Assembly: GCA_023434855.1 (NCBI GenBank)
Contig: JAEYSJ010000352.1
Coordinates: forward strand, 1-44,949
Length of the DNA stretch: 44,949 bases
Origin: Bacillota bacterium
GTDB lineage: Bacteria; Bacillota_C; Negativicutes; JAEYSJ01
Direction: 5' to 3'
In this document: positions 30,590-43,344 of the stretch, piece by piece
Layout: every line of letters starts with the position of its first letter
How positions within the stretch are numbered: position 1 is the first letter of the stretch
Position numbers and translations under genes: made by a program
Notes under the pieces: model-generated
What the model was told of the DNA's origin: nothing
The model's database searches: none
What the model saw: only the letters and a program-made list of their open reading frames with translations

Positions 30590-31768
30590 ATGAACAATAT
30601 GTCAGAGAATTATTTGGAAATTTTTAAGGTAATCGAAGTTTTGAAGCGATGTTTACCGCAGGAGAGAAAGTTTATCGGTCTTCATGAACCCTGTTTCTCA
30701 GGCAATGAATGGACGTACGTCAAGGATTGCCTTGACACCGGCTGGGTATCTTCTGTCGGGAAATATGTTGATCAGCTGGAGCAGAAATTAGCTGAGTACA
30801 CCGGTGCGAAAAGGGCTATTGCAGTAGTTAATGGGACCGCGGCTTTGCATATTGCCCTTAAGTTGGTAGGGGTAAAGCAAAATGATGAAGTCTTGGTGCC
30901 GGATCTGACCTTTGTAGCTACAACCAATGCAGTAATGTATTGTGGCGCCGTTCCTCACTTCGTTGACAGTGAAGAGCGTACATTGGGTTTAGATCCCGCT
31001 AAACTTGGTGATTATTTACGGGATATAGCTGAGATTCGCGGTGAATCCTGCTATAACAGGAATACCGGAAGGATAATTCGGGCTGTTGTACCGATGCACA
31101 CATTTGGACATCCGGTTGATCTTGACCTTCTGGTGGAAGTATGCCGGCAGTTTAAGATAGAAGTGGTTGAGGATGCGGCTGAATCACTGGGTTCATTTTA
31201 TAAAGGCGGGCATACAGGAAACTGGGGTAAGTGTGCTACTTTAAGCTTTAACGGCAATAAGACGGTGACTACCGGCGGTGGCGGGGCGATTATTACCAAT
31301 GATGAGGAATTTGGTAAGATGGCGAAGCATATAACCACAACCGCCAAAGTACCTCATAAATGGGAATTTTTCCATGATCAGATCGGTTATAACTACCGCA
31401 TGCCCAATATTAATGCAGCTCTTGGGTGTGCCCAACTGGAACAGTTACCGCTCTTTTTGGAAAATAAGCGGATTCTGGCCCAACGGTATTTAGGAGCTTT
31501 CGCTGATGTTAAAGGGGTACAGGTCTTCCGCGAGCCTGATTTTGCCAAGAGTAATTATTGGTTAAACGCACTAATTCTGGATAGGGAGTATCTGCAGTTC
31601 CGCGATAAAATTCTTGAGGCTGCAAATAGTGCCGGAATTATGACTCGTCCGGTGTGGGTGTTAATGCACAAATTGCCTATGTTTGAAGGGTGCCCGAGAA
31701 TGGATGTCAGTGTAGCTGCAGATTTGGAGCAGAGAATTATTAATATTCCCAGCAGTGCTTTCTTGTAA
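30590..31768 (+). CDS. legC: PLP sugar aminotransferase, LegC family
   Basis: 392 aa. LHEPCFSGNEWTYVKDCLDT with GWVSSVGKYVDQLEQKLAEY is the LegC signature. Further features are EVLVPDLTFVATTNAVMYCG, VEDAAESLGSFYKGGHTG and FNGNKTVTTGGGGA with the PLP-lysine at 224. It makes the 4-amino sugar from the LegB product, before N-acetylation. The ribosome site is weak and there is a 61-nt gap after wecE. It begins the second block of legionaminic genes, which runs without interruption to legF. Confidence 0.93.
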   Translation: MNNMSENYLEIFKVIEVLKRCLPQERKFIGLHEPCFSGNEWTYVKDCLDTGWVSSVGKYVDQLEQKLAEYTGAKRAIAVVNGTAALHIALKLVGVKQNDEVLVPDLTFVATTNAVMYCGAVPHFVDSEERTLGLDPAKLGDYLRDIAEIRGESCYNRNTGRIIRAVVPMHTFGHPVDLDLLVEVCRQFKIEVVEDAAESLGSFYKGGHTGNWGKCATLSFNGNKTVTTGGGGAIITNDEEFGKMAKHITTTAKVPHKWEFFHDQIGYNYRMPNINAALGCAQLEQLPLFLENKRILAQRYLGAFADVKGVQVFREPDFAKSNYWLNALILDREYLQFRDKILEAANSAGIMTRPVWVLMHKLPMFEGCPRMDVSVAADLEQRIINIPSSAFL

Positions 31769-31851
31769 GGGAAAACTTGTCAAATAGCGTGATTAGGGAA
31801 TTGTGCTATACATTTTTAGAATGTTAACAGAGGCAGCAGAGAAGGTGGCTT

Positions 31852-33051
31852 ATGGATGCAAAAAGAAAAATTTGTATAGTGAGCGGAACACGTGCTGAAT
31901 ACGGCCTTTTATTTACTTTGATGAAAGAAATTAGCGTCGACGAATGTCTACAATTGCAATTGATTGTAACAGGAATGCATCTTTCGCCGGAGTTTGGCTT
32001 GACATACAAGGACATTGAGGCGGACGGGTTTGCGATAGATGCCAAAGTAGAGATGCTGATGTCCAGCGACACTCCGGTAGGAATTGCAAAGTCAATTGGT
32101 ATTGGTGTAATTGGGTTTGCCGATGCACTCGATAAATTAAAGCCCGATATTATGGTCGTTTTAGGGGATCGTTACGAGATTTTGGCAGCAGTTCAGGCAG
32201 CTATGGTAGCGAAGATACCCATTGCGCATATTGCCGGTGGCGATACAACTGAGGGGGCATTTGATGAAGCAATACGCCATAGCATCACCAAAATGTCTCA
32301 TTTGCATTTTGTCACAAACGAAGTTGCTGCCAGAAGAGTCCGGCAATTGGGAGAAGATCCGGCGCGCATCTTCTGCGTTGGCAGCCCAGGCATCGACCAG
32401 ATCAAGAGTATAGAATTATTAAGCAAACATGACTTGGAAAAACAGCTTGATTTCGAATTCAAGGCCAAAAATATTTTAGTGACGTTTCATCCTGTCACAC
32501 TTGATCGTCAGCAGCCTGCTAAACAGTTTCAAGAGATATTAAATGCCCTGGAATATTTCGGAAAGGATTTAGGAGTTATATTTACCCAGCCTAATTCTGA
32601 TACCCATGGGCGGGTCTTAATTCACATGATTAATGATTATGTAGCGAGGCATTCTGACAATACCAGGTCTTATATAAGTTTAGGCCAGAAGCGTTATTTC
32701 AGCGTTATATCCCAGGTCGATGCAGTTATAGGCAATTCTTCCAGCGGGATATATGAAGTACCGTCATTTAAGAAAGCAACGGTTAATGTGGGAGACAGGC
32801 AAAAAGGGCGCCTGCAGGCAGCATCTGTCATTAATTGTCCGCCGGAAACGGGAGCTATTATTGAAGGGATTAAACGTTCATTAACAATGGATTGCTCAGC
32901 CACAGTGAATCCATACGGTGACGGAAATAGTTCGCAAAGGATTTTAACCGTACTGAAAGCCGATTTTGATTTGAATAGCTTAATAAAAAAACGTTTTTAT
33001 GAGGTGGATGCTCGAAATGAATCAGACAGGGAAGGCCTATATAATAGCTGA
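31852..33051 (+). CDS. legG: Hydrolysing UDP/GDP-sugar 2-epimerase (LegG/NeuC family)
   Basis: 399 aa. It shows CIVSGTRAEYGLLFTLMKEI at the start, IMVVLGDRYEILAAVQAAMV, IAHIAGGDTTEGAFDEAIRH, HFVTNEVAARRVRQLGEDPA and IGNSSSGIYEVPSFKKATVN, all typical of the NeuC family (epimerase_2). The enzyme inverts C2 and releases the nucleotide, giving free 2,4-diacetamido-2,4,6-trideoxymannose, the substrate of LegI. Its stop codon region overlaps the start of the next gene by 35 nt. Confidence 0.93.
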   Translation: MDAKRKICIVSGTRAEYGLLFTLMKEISVDECLQLQLIVTGMHLSPEFGLTYKDIEADGFAIDAKVEMLMSSDTPVGIAKSIGIGVIGFADALDKLKPDIMVVLGDRYEILAAVQAAMVAKIPIAHIAGGDTTEGAFDEAIRHSITKMSHLHFVTNEVAARRVRQLGEDPARIFCVGSPGIDQIKSIELLSKHDLEKQLDFEFKAKNILVTFHPVTLDRQQPAKQFQEILNALEYFGKDLGVIFTQPNSDTHGRVLIHMINDYVARHSDNTRSYISLGQKRYFSVISQVDAVIGNSSSGIYEVPSFKKATVNVGDRQKGRLQAASVINCPPETGAIIEGIKRSLTMDCSATVNPYGDGNSSQRILTVLKADFDLNSLIKKRFYEVDARNESDREGLYNS

Positions 33052-34102
33052 AGCCGGGGTTAATCACAATGGTTCACTGGATATGGCAATACATCTTGTG
33101 GATGTAGCCGCGGATTGCGGCGCCGATGCGGTGAAATTTCAAACGTTTCAGGCTGATAAAATTGTTAGCAAAAGCGCCGGTAAGGCTGACTACCAGAAAC
33201 AAACTACTGATGCTGAAGAATCCCAGTATGAGATGATAAAAAAATTGGAGTTGGATGAAGCGGCCCATGCGGTGCTTATTTCACGCTGCCGGTCAAAGGG
33301 TATCCAGTTCCTGTCAACGCCGTTTGATCCCGGGAGTCTGGATCTGCTTGCCAATCGCCTGGACTTGCCTTATATCAAAATACCGTCAGGTGAAATAACC
33401 AACGCGCCTTTTTTGCTGGAAATCGCCAGAACAGGCAAGCCGGTTATCATGTCCACCGGTATGAGCACCTTGGGCGAAATCGAAACAGCGTTGGGAATCC
33501 TGGCCTTCGGTTACTTAAATTCAAATGAGCTCCCAGGCATAAAGGTTTTTGAAAAAGCTTACTGCTCTACTGAAGGGCAAAGGGTATTGCGGGACAAGGT
33601 CAGCTTGTTGCATTGCACCACCGAATACCCGGCGCCTTTTTCTGAAGTCAATTTGAAGGCCTTAGATACTTTACGGGCTGCTTTTGGTTTGCCTGCCGGA
33701 TTATCGGATCATACTCCGGGTATCGCTGTTTCTATCGCAGCGGTAGCCAGGGGTGCGGTGATTATTGAGAAACATTTTACGTTAGATCGCAACTTGCCTG
33801 GTCCTGATCATCAAGCTTCGCTGGAATCTGGCGAACTGAAGGAGTTGGTTCGGTCGATACGCCAGGTTGAAGAAGCACTGGGTACTTCCGGGAAAAGGCC
33901 GTCATTTTCTGAGAGTAAGAACAAACTTGTAGCCCGGAAAAGCCTTATAGCAGGCCGGCCAATAAAAAAAGGCGAGAAGTTTAATGAAACAAATCTTACC
34001 GCAAAACGTCCTGAAACCGGGATTTCTCCATTGCATTACTGGGAATGGCTTGGAAAGATTGCGGAGCGGGATTACGAAATTGATGAGAGGGTGGGGATAT
34101 GA
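33017..34102 (+). CDS. legI: Legionaminic acid synthase (LegI, NeuB family)
   Basis: 361 aa from ATG 33017, with GAGGTGG ~9 nt upstream; in-frame ATGs at 32999 and 33008 are less likely. The NeuB TIM barrel is seen in KAYIIAEAGVNHNGSLDMAI, DAVKFQTFQADKIVSKSAGK, PYIKIPSGEITNAPFL, ISTGMSTLGEIETAL-like and HCTTEYPAPFSEVNLKAL. The C-terminal SAF domain has KNKLVARKSLIAGRPIKKGE and ETNLTAKRPETGISPLHYWE. It condenses the LegG product with phosphoenolpyruvate to give di-N-acetyllegionaminic acid. Overlaps the next gene by 4 nt. Confidence 0.93.
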   Translation: MNQTGKAYIIAEAGVNHNGSLDMAIHLVDVAADCGADAVKFQTFQADKIVSKSAGKADYQKQTTDAEESQYEMIKKLELDEAAHAVLISRCRSKGIQFLSTPFDPGSLDLLANRLDLPYIKIPSGEITNAPFLLEIARTGKPVIMSTGMSTLGEIETALGILAFGYLNSNELPGIKVFEKAYCSTEGQRVLRDKVSLLHCTTEYPAPFSEVNLKALDTLRAAFGLPAGLSDHTPGIAVSIAAVARGAVIIEKHFTLDRNLPGPDHQASLESGELKELVRSIRQVEEALGTSGKRPSFSESKNKLVARKSLIAGRPIKKGEKFNETNLTAKRPETGISPLHYWEWLGKIAERDYEIDERVGI

Positions 34103-34737
34103 AACGCCCTATCATTATAATCGGTGCTGGTGGTCATGCGCGGGTGCTGATTGATGCCTTGCGATTACTATCTGCTGAAGTAATAGGTGCAACTGATGCC
34201 AATCCGCTGAAGGCCGGAATGACGATATCCGGTGTGCCTGTTTTAGGTACTGATGAGGTGGTGACAAATTATCAGCAGGACGGTGTTTGGCTTGTCAACG
34301 GACTGGGGTCGGTCGGTGCGCCTGCTCTTCGCACCCGCATTTTTTGCTATTTTACAAGTTTAGGGTATTCGTTTACCAGTGTGATTCACCCTTCGGCTAT
34401 ATTGGCCCCTGATGTAACATTTGGTGAAGGTGTGCAGGTTATGGCCGGTTCGATATTGCAGACAGGCTGTCAAGTCGGTGCAAATTCACTGATCAATACT
34501 GGGACCAGCGTGGATCATGATTGCTGTATCGGAACACATGTTCATTTAGCGCCGCGGGTTACACTTTCCGGCGGTGTCCAGATAGGAGATGGTGTTCATA
34601 TTGGGACCGGGGCGGTAATTGTTCAAGGAATTAAAGTTGAGAAGAACAGTATAATCGGGGCAGGGGCTGTTGTGCTGAAAGATGTGGCGGAAAACACAAA
34701 AGTCTGGGGTGTGCCAGCGAGGGAGGTACAATCATGA
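34099..34737 (+). CDS. NeuD/PglD-type acyltransferase
   Basis: 212 aa. The N-terminal Rossmann lobe starts RPIIIIGAGGHARVLIDALR. The C-terminal left-handed beta-helix has IxG-type repeats (ILAPDVTFGEGVQVMAGSI, GDGVHIGTGAVIVQGIKVEK, IIGAGAVVLKDVAENTKVWG). Such enzymes acetylate an amino or hydroxyl group of sugars. In this pathway it may be the N-acetyltransferase acting on the LegC product (LegH role) or a later O-acetyltransferase of the nonulosonate. Both neighbours overlap it by 4 nt, so it is strictly coupled. Confidence 0.88.
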   Translation: MKRPIIIIGAGGHARVLIDALRLLSAEVIGATDANPLKAGMTISGVPVLGTDEVVTNYQQDGVWLVNGLGSVGAPALRTRIFCYFTSLGYSFTSVIHPSAILAPDVTFGEGVQVMAGSILQTGCQVGANSLINTGTSVDHDCCIGTHVHLAPRVTLSGGVQIGDGVHIGTGAVIVQGIKVEKNSIIGAGAVVLKDVAENTKVWGVPAREVQS

Positions 34738-35783
34738 AAGAATGGCAGCAAATATTGGTAACTCAGGATGTGACTATACGAGATACGCTGCAGATTATCG
34801 ACTCCAGTGCCATGCAAATTGCGCTGGTCGTTGACGAAGAGAACCGCTTGCTGGGGACGGTAACAGATGGTGATATACGCAGAGGTATATTGAAAGAGAT
34901 TATGTTGGACGAACCTGTCAAGCGGGTTATGAATCCTCATCCAACTGTAGCAAAATCTTTTGAGAGGCGGGATATTGTTTTGGCTGTTATGAAGCTGAAA
35001 CGGTTAAATCATATACCGGTAATTGATGATGACGGACGGGTCATTCAGGTTGAGACGTTGCAAGACCTAATTCAGGCAGAGGTGAAAGATAATATTGTCG
35101 TCCTTATGGCAGGTGGATTAGGGGCCCGGCTTCGTCCGTTGACTAACGAATGCCCCAAACCTCTTCTGAAAGTAGGCGGGAAGCCTGTCCTGGAAACAAT
35201 TCTAGAAAATTTTATGGAGTATGGCTTTAAAAAATTTTACTTGTCAGTAAACTATAAAGCTGACATGATTGAAGAATATTTTGGTAACGGTTCTAGCAGG
35301 GGAATACAAATTGACTATATACATGAAGATAAGCAGTTGGGAACAGCCGGTGCATTGAGTTTGCTGCCGGAAAAACCTAATCAGCCGCTTTTGGTTATGA
35401 ACGGTGATTTATTGACAAAGGTTAATTTTCAGCAGTTAATTGATTTTCATAGCGTACACCAGGCTCAAGCGACTATGTGTGTGCGGGAGTATAATTTTCA
35501 AGTTCCTTATGGTGTAGTGAAAATGGAAAAACACCGGCTAACCGGAATTGACGAAAAACCAATTAAGCGATTTTTTGTCAACGCTGGAATTTACGTGCTA
35601 GAACCTAGTGCTTTAAATCTTATTCCGCAGAATCAATTTTTTGATATGCCTAATTTATTTAATAAGATTATTGATAATCAGGGGGAAACTACAGTTTTTC
35701 CTATACGGGAATACTGGATGGATATTGGGCAGATGAATGATTATGAACAGGCTAACGGTGAATTTAATGAGGTGTTTGGATGA
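34734..35783 (+). CDS. ptmE: CBS-domain sugar-1-phosphate nucleotidyltransferase (PtmE-like)
   Basis: 349 aa. Two CBS domains fill residues ~1-118 (LVVDEENRLLGTVTDGDIRR, IPVIDDDGRVIQVETLQDLI). From ~120 a nucleotidyltransferase domain begins VVLMAGGLGARLRPLTNECP, with KPLLKVGGKPVLETI and MNGDLLTKVNFQQLIDF. PtmE of Campylobacter has this CBS + transferase plan and makes GDP-glucosamine for the legionaminic route. CBS domains suggest control by a nucleotide. Its presence implies a GDP- rather than UDP-linked pathway here (inference). 4-nt overlaps on both sides. Confidence 0.85.
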   Translation: MKEWQQILVTQDVTIRDTLQIIDSSAMQIALVVDEENRLLGTVTDGDIRRGILKEIMLDEPVKRVMNPHPTVAKSFERRDIVLAVMKLKRLNHIPVIDDDGRVIQVETLQDLIQAEVKDNIVVLMAGGLGARLRPLTNECPKPLLKVGGKPVLETILENFMEYGFKKFYLSVNYKADMIEEYFGNGSSRGIQIDYIHEDKQLGTAGALSLLPEKPNQPLLVMNGDLLTKVNFQQLIDFHSVHQAQATMCVREYNFQVPYGVVKMEKHRLTGIDEKPIKRFFVNAGIYVLEPSALNLIPQNQFFDMPNLFNKIIDNQGETTVFPIREYWMDIGQMNDYEQANGEFNEVFG

Positions 35784-36496
35784 TTGAGGGAAAAAGTATC
35801 CTGGCTATTATTCCGGCGAGGGGCGGTTCCAAAGGAATCCCGCGGAAGAATATTATTGATGTGGCCGGCAAACCGTTGATTGCCTGGACGATTGAAGAGG
35901 CAAAAAAGTCTAGATATATTGATCGTTTAGTTTTATCTTCAGATGACGAAGAAATTATGGCAGTTGTTAAGCAATGGGGCTGTGAGGTGCCGTTCAGGCG
36001 CCCGGCGCGGCTTGCCCAAGATGATACACCGGGGATTGAGCCTGTGCTTCATTCAATAGCGGAACTGCCGGGATATGACTATATCGTTTTGCTGCAGCCG
36101 ACTTCACCGCTACGTATTGCAGCGGATATCGACGGGTGCATTGAAGGCTGTGTCCGCGAAAGTGCAAACTGTTGTGTGTCTGTCTGCGAACCTGACAAAA
36201 GCCCATACTGGATGTTTCAGATAAATAAACAGGGAAAGCTGGAGCCTTTGATAAAAAAAGAAGTTGCTAAGCGGCGCCAGGATTTACCGGCGGTTTATGT
36301 ACTTAATGGCGCGGTTTATGTGGCAAAGGTTGAATGGCTGCTAAGGGCCAAGAGTTTTTTAACAGAAGAAACCCTTGCCTATAAAATGCCAAAGGAGAGA
36401 TCAATTGATATAGATAATCAAACTGATCTTCTTTTTGCTCAATTTTTGTTAAAGAATTATAACTCTAATTACCTTCACGGGGAGATTAGAAGTTAA
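35780..36496 (+). CDS. legF: CMP-legionaminic acid synthetase-like (LegF/NeuA family)
   Basis: 238 aa. The start SILAIIPARGGSKGIPRKNI is the CTP-binding loop of acylneuraminate cytidylyltransferases. Others are SSDDEEIMAVVKQWG, LLQPTSPLRIAADIDGCIEG and YVLNGAVYVAKVEWL. It activates the nonulosonic acid with CTP so that a Maf enzyme can transfer it. Last gene of the tightly coupled legC-legF block; the second Maf follows after a 123-nt gap with no clear terminator. Confidence 0.93.
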   Translation: MIEGKSILAIIPARGGSKGIPRKNIIDVAGKPLIAWTIEEAKKSRYIDRLVLSSDDEEIMAVVKQWGCEVPFRRPARLAQDDTPGIEPVLHSIAELPGYDYIVLLQPTSPLRIAADIDGCIEGCVRESANCCVSVCEPDKSPYWMFQINKQGKLEPLIKKEVAKRRQDLPAVYVLNGAVYVAKVEWLLRAKSFLTEETLAYKMPKERSIDIDNQTDLLFAQFLLKNYNSNYLHGEIRS

Positions 36497-36619
36497 GAAC
36501 GTAAGATCATGGCAATATTGAGGTTAAATTAGAACAATTAAGGTATATAGCGATTTTGATATTACTGAGAGTGAACTTTGCTTTGAAAGTTGGTTGTTAT
36601 CAGGAAAGGAGTAGATGCT

Positions 36620-40675
<4,056 letters not shown>

Positions 40676-40679
<4 letters not shown>

Positions 40680-41407
40680 AAACGGTGATTATCGTACAAG
40701 CCCGCATGACATCGACCCGGCTGCCAGGTAAAGTTCTAAAAGAAGTTTTAGGAAAACCGTTGTTGGAGTATCAAATCGAGAGACTGCGACGGATAAAGAA
40801 TGCGGACGAAATCGTGATTGCAACGACGACTAATGATACAGACCAGCCGATTATTGACTTATGCGAACGGCTTTTCGTATCTTATTTTCGCGGGTCAGAA
40901 GAAGATGTATTGGCGAGATATCACGGGGCGGCGAAGAAATACAAAGCTGATGTAGTAGTCAGAGTTACATCAGACTGTCCGGTTATTGATCCGGCAATGT
41001 GCGAAGAAACGATCGGTTATTTTTTGCAACATCTTGACAAGTACGATTATTTACGTTTGGAAAAATGTCCCCGGGGGTTGGATATAGAAGTGTATTCGTT
41101 TAATGTATTGGATGATTGTTTTAGAAAAGCTACGGAACAGCCGGACAGGGAGCATGTAACGACGTTTATTTATAAGAAAAATCCTGAACGGTATAGGATA
41201 AAGTATATGAATTTCCCGGAAGATTTGAGCTATCATCGCTGGACGGTAGATACACCGGAAGATTTTAAATTAATCTCAAATATTATTAAGGAACTATATC
41301 CACTTAAGCCGGAGTTTAATTATGTCGATATATTGGATGTAATGAACTGTAATGTCGATTGGTATTATATTAATGCAGCGGTGCGGCAGAAAAAATATGG
41401 TAAATAA
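40676..41407 (+). CDS. SpsF/PseF-like cytidylyltransferase
   Basis: 243 aa. VIIVQARMTSTRLPGKVLKE is the CTP-transferase loop of the SpsF group. RGSEEDVLARYHGAAKKYKA, VRVTSDCPVIDPAMCEETIG and DREHVTTFIYKKNPERYRIK follow. SpsF of Bacillus stands in the PseF position of the spore-coat pseudaminic-like pathway, so a role as CMP-pseudaminate synthetase is likely. The genes between pseC and this step (pseG, pseH, pseI) are not in the window. It ends the block; the 94-nt gap after it is AT-rich with no clear promoter or terminator. Confidence 0.85.
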
Positions 41408-41501
41408 GTAGAAACATATCCATTTAGAGGGAAAAGATACAAATATTTACACCTATTATAGAGATTATAAAAAGGTTGGCAATTTACAGGGAGTTGGAGA
41501 A

Positions 41502-42269
41502 ATGAAAGCGGTAATTCTTGCGGGCGGATTTGGAACCCGGATTTCTGAAGAGACCCATCTAAAGCCGAAGCCGATGGTAGAAATCGGGGGAAAGCCTATC
41601 CTATGGCATATTATGAAGTCATATTCGGTGTATGGCATAAATGATTTTGTTATTTGTTGTGGTTACAAAGGCTATCTGGTCAAAGAATATTTTGCTAATT
41701 ATTTTTTGCATACATCTGATGTTACCATTGATATGCTTAACAATTCTATGGAAGTCCATGAACGTCATGCCGATCCATGGAGAGTTACCTTGGTAGATAC
41801 GGGTGAACAGACGATGACTGGCGGACGTCTTAAAAGGGTGCAGAAATTTGTTGGCAATGAAACTTTTTGCTTTACGTATGGCGATGGTGTGAGTAGTGTA
41901 AATATGAATAAACTGGTTGATTTTCATCGACGGCAGGGAACGTGGGCTACGTTGACAGCTGTACAGCCACCGGGACGTTTTGGTGCGTTAGATTTGCAAG
42001 GATGTCGTATTACCACCTTTCAGGAAAAACCCCAGGGGGACTGTGGGTGGATTAATGGTGGATATTTTGTACTTGAACCTGATGTGTTTGATCTAATTGA
42101 GGGGGATTCTACCATATGGGAGCAAGAGCCGGTGGAAAGTCTGGCACGAAATAATCAGCTTTCCGCTTATCAGCACACCGGATTTTGGCAGCCAATGGAT
42201 ACTTTGCGCGATAAACTTAAATTGGAAGAACTTTGGGACTCCGGAAAAGCTCCGTGGAAGGTTTGGTAA
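41502..42269 (+). CDS. rfbF: Glucose-1-phosphate cytidylyltransferase
   Basis: 255 aa, full length for Rfb[21 protein letters not shown] (nucleotide loop), [40 protein letters not shown] and [20 protein letters not shown] are diagnostic; the C-terminal part has [20 protein letters not shown] and [20 protein letters not shown]. It makes CDP-glucose from CTP and glucose-1-phosphate. Product goes to the next gene, which begins 1 nt after the stop. Starts a new sugar cassette after the pseudaminic block. Confidence 0.96.
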   Translation: MKAVILAGGFGTRISEETHLKPKPMVEIGGKPILWHIMKSYSVYGINDFVICCGYKGYLVKEYFANYFLHTSDVTIDMLNNSMEVHERHADPWRVTLVDTGEQTMTGGRLKRVQKFVGNETFCFTYGDGVSSVNMNKLVDFHRRQGTWATLTAVQPPGRFGALDLQGCRITTFQEKPQGDCGWINGGYFVLEPDVFDLIEGDSTIWEQEPVESLARNNQLSAYQHTGFWQPMDTLRDKLKLEELWDSGKAPWKVW

Positions 42270-42270
42270 T

Positions 42271-43344
42271 ATGGAAAAGTTCTGGCAGGGCAAGCGGGTA
42301 TTTATTACCGGGCATACCGGATTTAAAGGGGGATGGCTAAGTTTATGGCTCCAATCCCTTGGGGCGGAAGTAATCGGTTATTCCTTGAAACCGCCTTCTT
42401 TTCCTGCGCTATTTGATGTCGCTCATATTGCAAACGGAATGATATCCATTGAAGGAGACATATCGGATTTCGCCAAATTGCAGTATTCTTTGCAGGAACA
42501 TAAACCCGAAATTATTTTTCACATGGCAGCCCAGTCATTGGTGAGGTGCTCTTACCAGTTTCCCTTGGAAACACTGGCGACTAATATTATGGGTACGGCA
42601 AACATATTGGAGGCAGCCCGTCATGCAGATAGTGTCCGGGTAATTGTTAATATTACGAGTGACAAATGCTATGAAAATCGGGAATGGGTCTGGGGTTATC
42701 GCGAGAACGACGCGATGGGCGGGCATGATCCGTATAGCTGCAGCAAAGGCTGCGCCGAACTGGTTACCGCTAGTTATCGCCGATCATATTTCTCGCTGGA
42801 AAATACCGCAAATATAGCCAGTGCCAGGGCAGGAAACGCAATTGGCGGTGGGGATTGGGCGGCCGACCGGCTTGTACCTGACGGTGTTCGCGCAATAGTA
42901 AATGGTGAGCCTATTCTAATCCGGAATCCTCGGGCCATTCGACCCTGGCAGCATGTGTTAGAACCCTTGTCAGGATATCTGCTTTTAGCTCATAGATTAT
43001 GGGATGATGACCAAAACTATGAGCAAGGGTGGAATTTTGGGCCTGATGAACAGCATGCATGGACGGTAGAGCAACTGACCGACATGTTTTGCCGTCTATG
43101 GGGTGACGAAGCCAAATGGTTTGTAAAAGCGAACGATCATTTGCATGAAGCCCATTATTTAAAGCTGGATTCTTCCAAGGCCATGCGGTGTTTGGGGTGG
43201 CGGCCGGTTCTAGATATGAAGGAAACACTGGCGATGACCGTCGAATGGTATAAGAGATTTTATGATGGCGAAGATCCGCGAGAATTAACATTAGCGCAAA
43301 TTGCAAAGTATCAGACATTGGGTAAGGAGAATCGAGATGTATGA
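42271..43344 (+). CDS. rfbG: CDP-glucose 4,6-dehydratase
   Basis: 357 aa from ATG 42271, 1 nt after rfbF. VFITGHTGFKGGWLSLWL (10-27) is the NAD loop of RfbG. The catalytic pair is YSCSK (155-159) in DPYSCSKGCAELV. IFHMAAQSLVRCSYQFPLET and RPWQHVLEPLSGYLLLAHRL are family-typical. It converts CDP-glucose to CDP-4-keto-6-deoxyglucose. An rfbH dehydrase would follow for 3,6-dideoxy sugars, but the next gene is a C-methyltransferase, so a different, branched end product is likely. It overlaps that gene by 8 nt. Confidence 0.96.
   Translation: MEKFWQGKRVFITGHTGFKGGWLSLWLQSLGAEVIGYSLKPPSFPALFDVAHIANGMISIEGDISDFAKLQYSLQEHKPEIIFHMAAQSLVRCSYQFPLETLATNIMGTANILEAARHADSVRVIVNITSDKCYENREWVWGYRENDAMGGHDPYSCSKGCAELVTASYRRSYFSLENTANIASARAGNAIGGGDWAADRLVPDGVRAIVNGEPILIRNPRAIRPWQHVLEPLSGYLLLAHRLWDDDQNYEQGWNFGPDEQHAWTVEQLTDMFCRLWGDEAKWFVKANDHLHEAHYLKLDSSKAMRCLGWRPVLDMKETLAMTVEWYKRFYDGEDPRELTLAQIAKYQTLGKENRDV

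Noticed and set aside
36497..36619. Possible promoter before Maf2
   Set aside because: TTGATA and TATATA boxes occur but none with correct spacing to a partner; Maf2 may be read from the leg operon.
42097..42270. RfbG extended upstream to 42097
   Set aside because: The extra 58 codons lie inside rfbF in another frame; the RfbG fold starts at ATG 42271.
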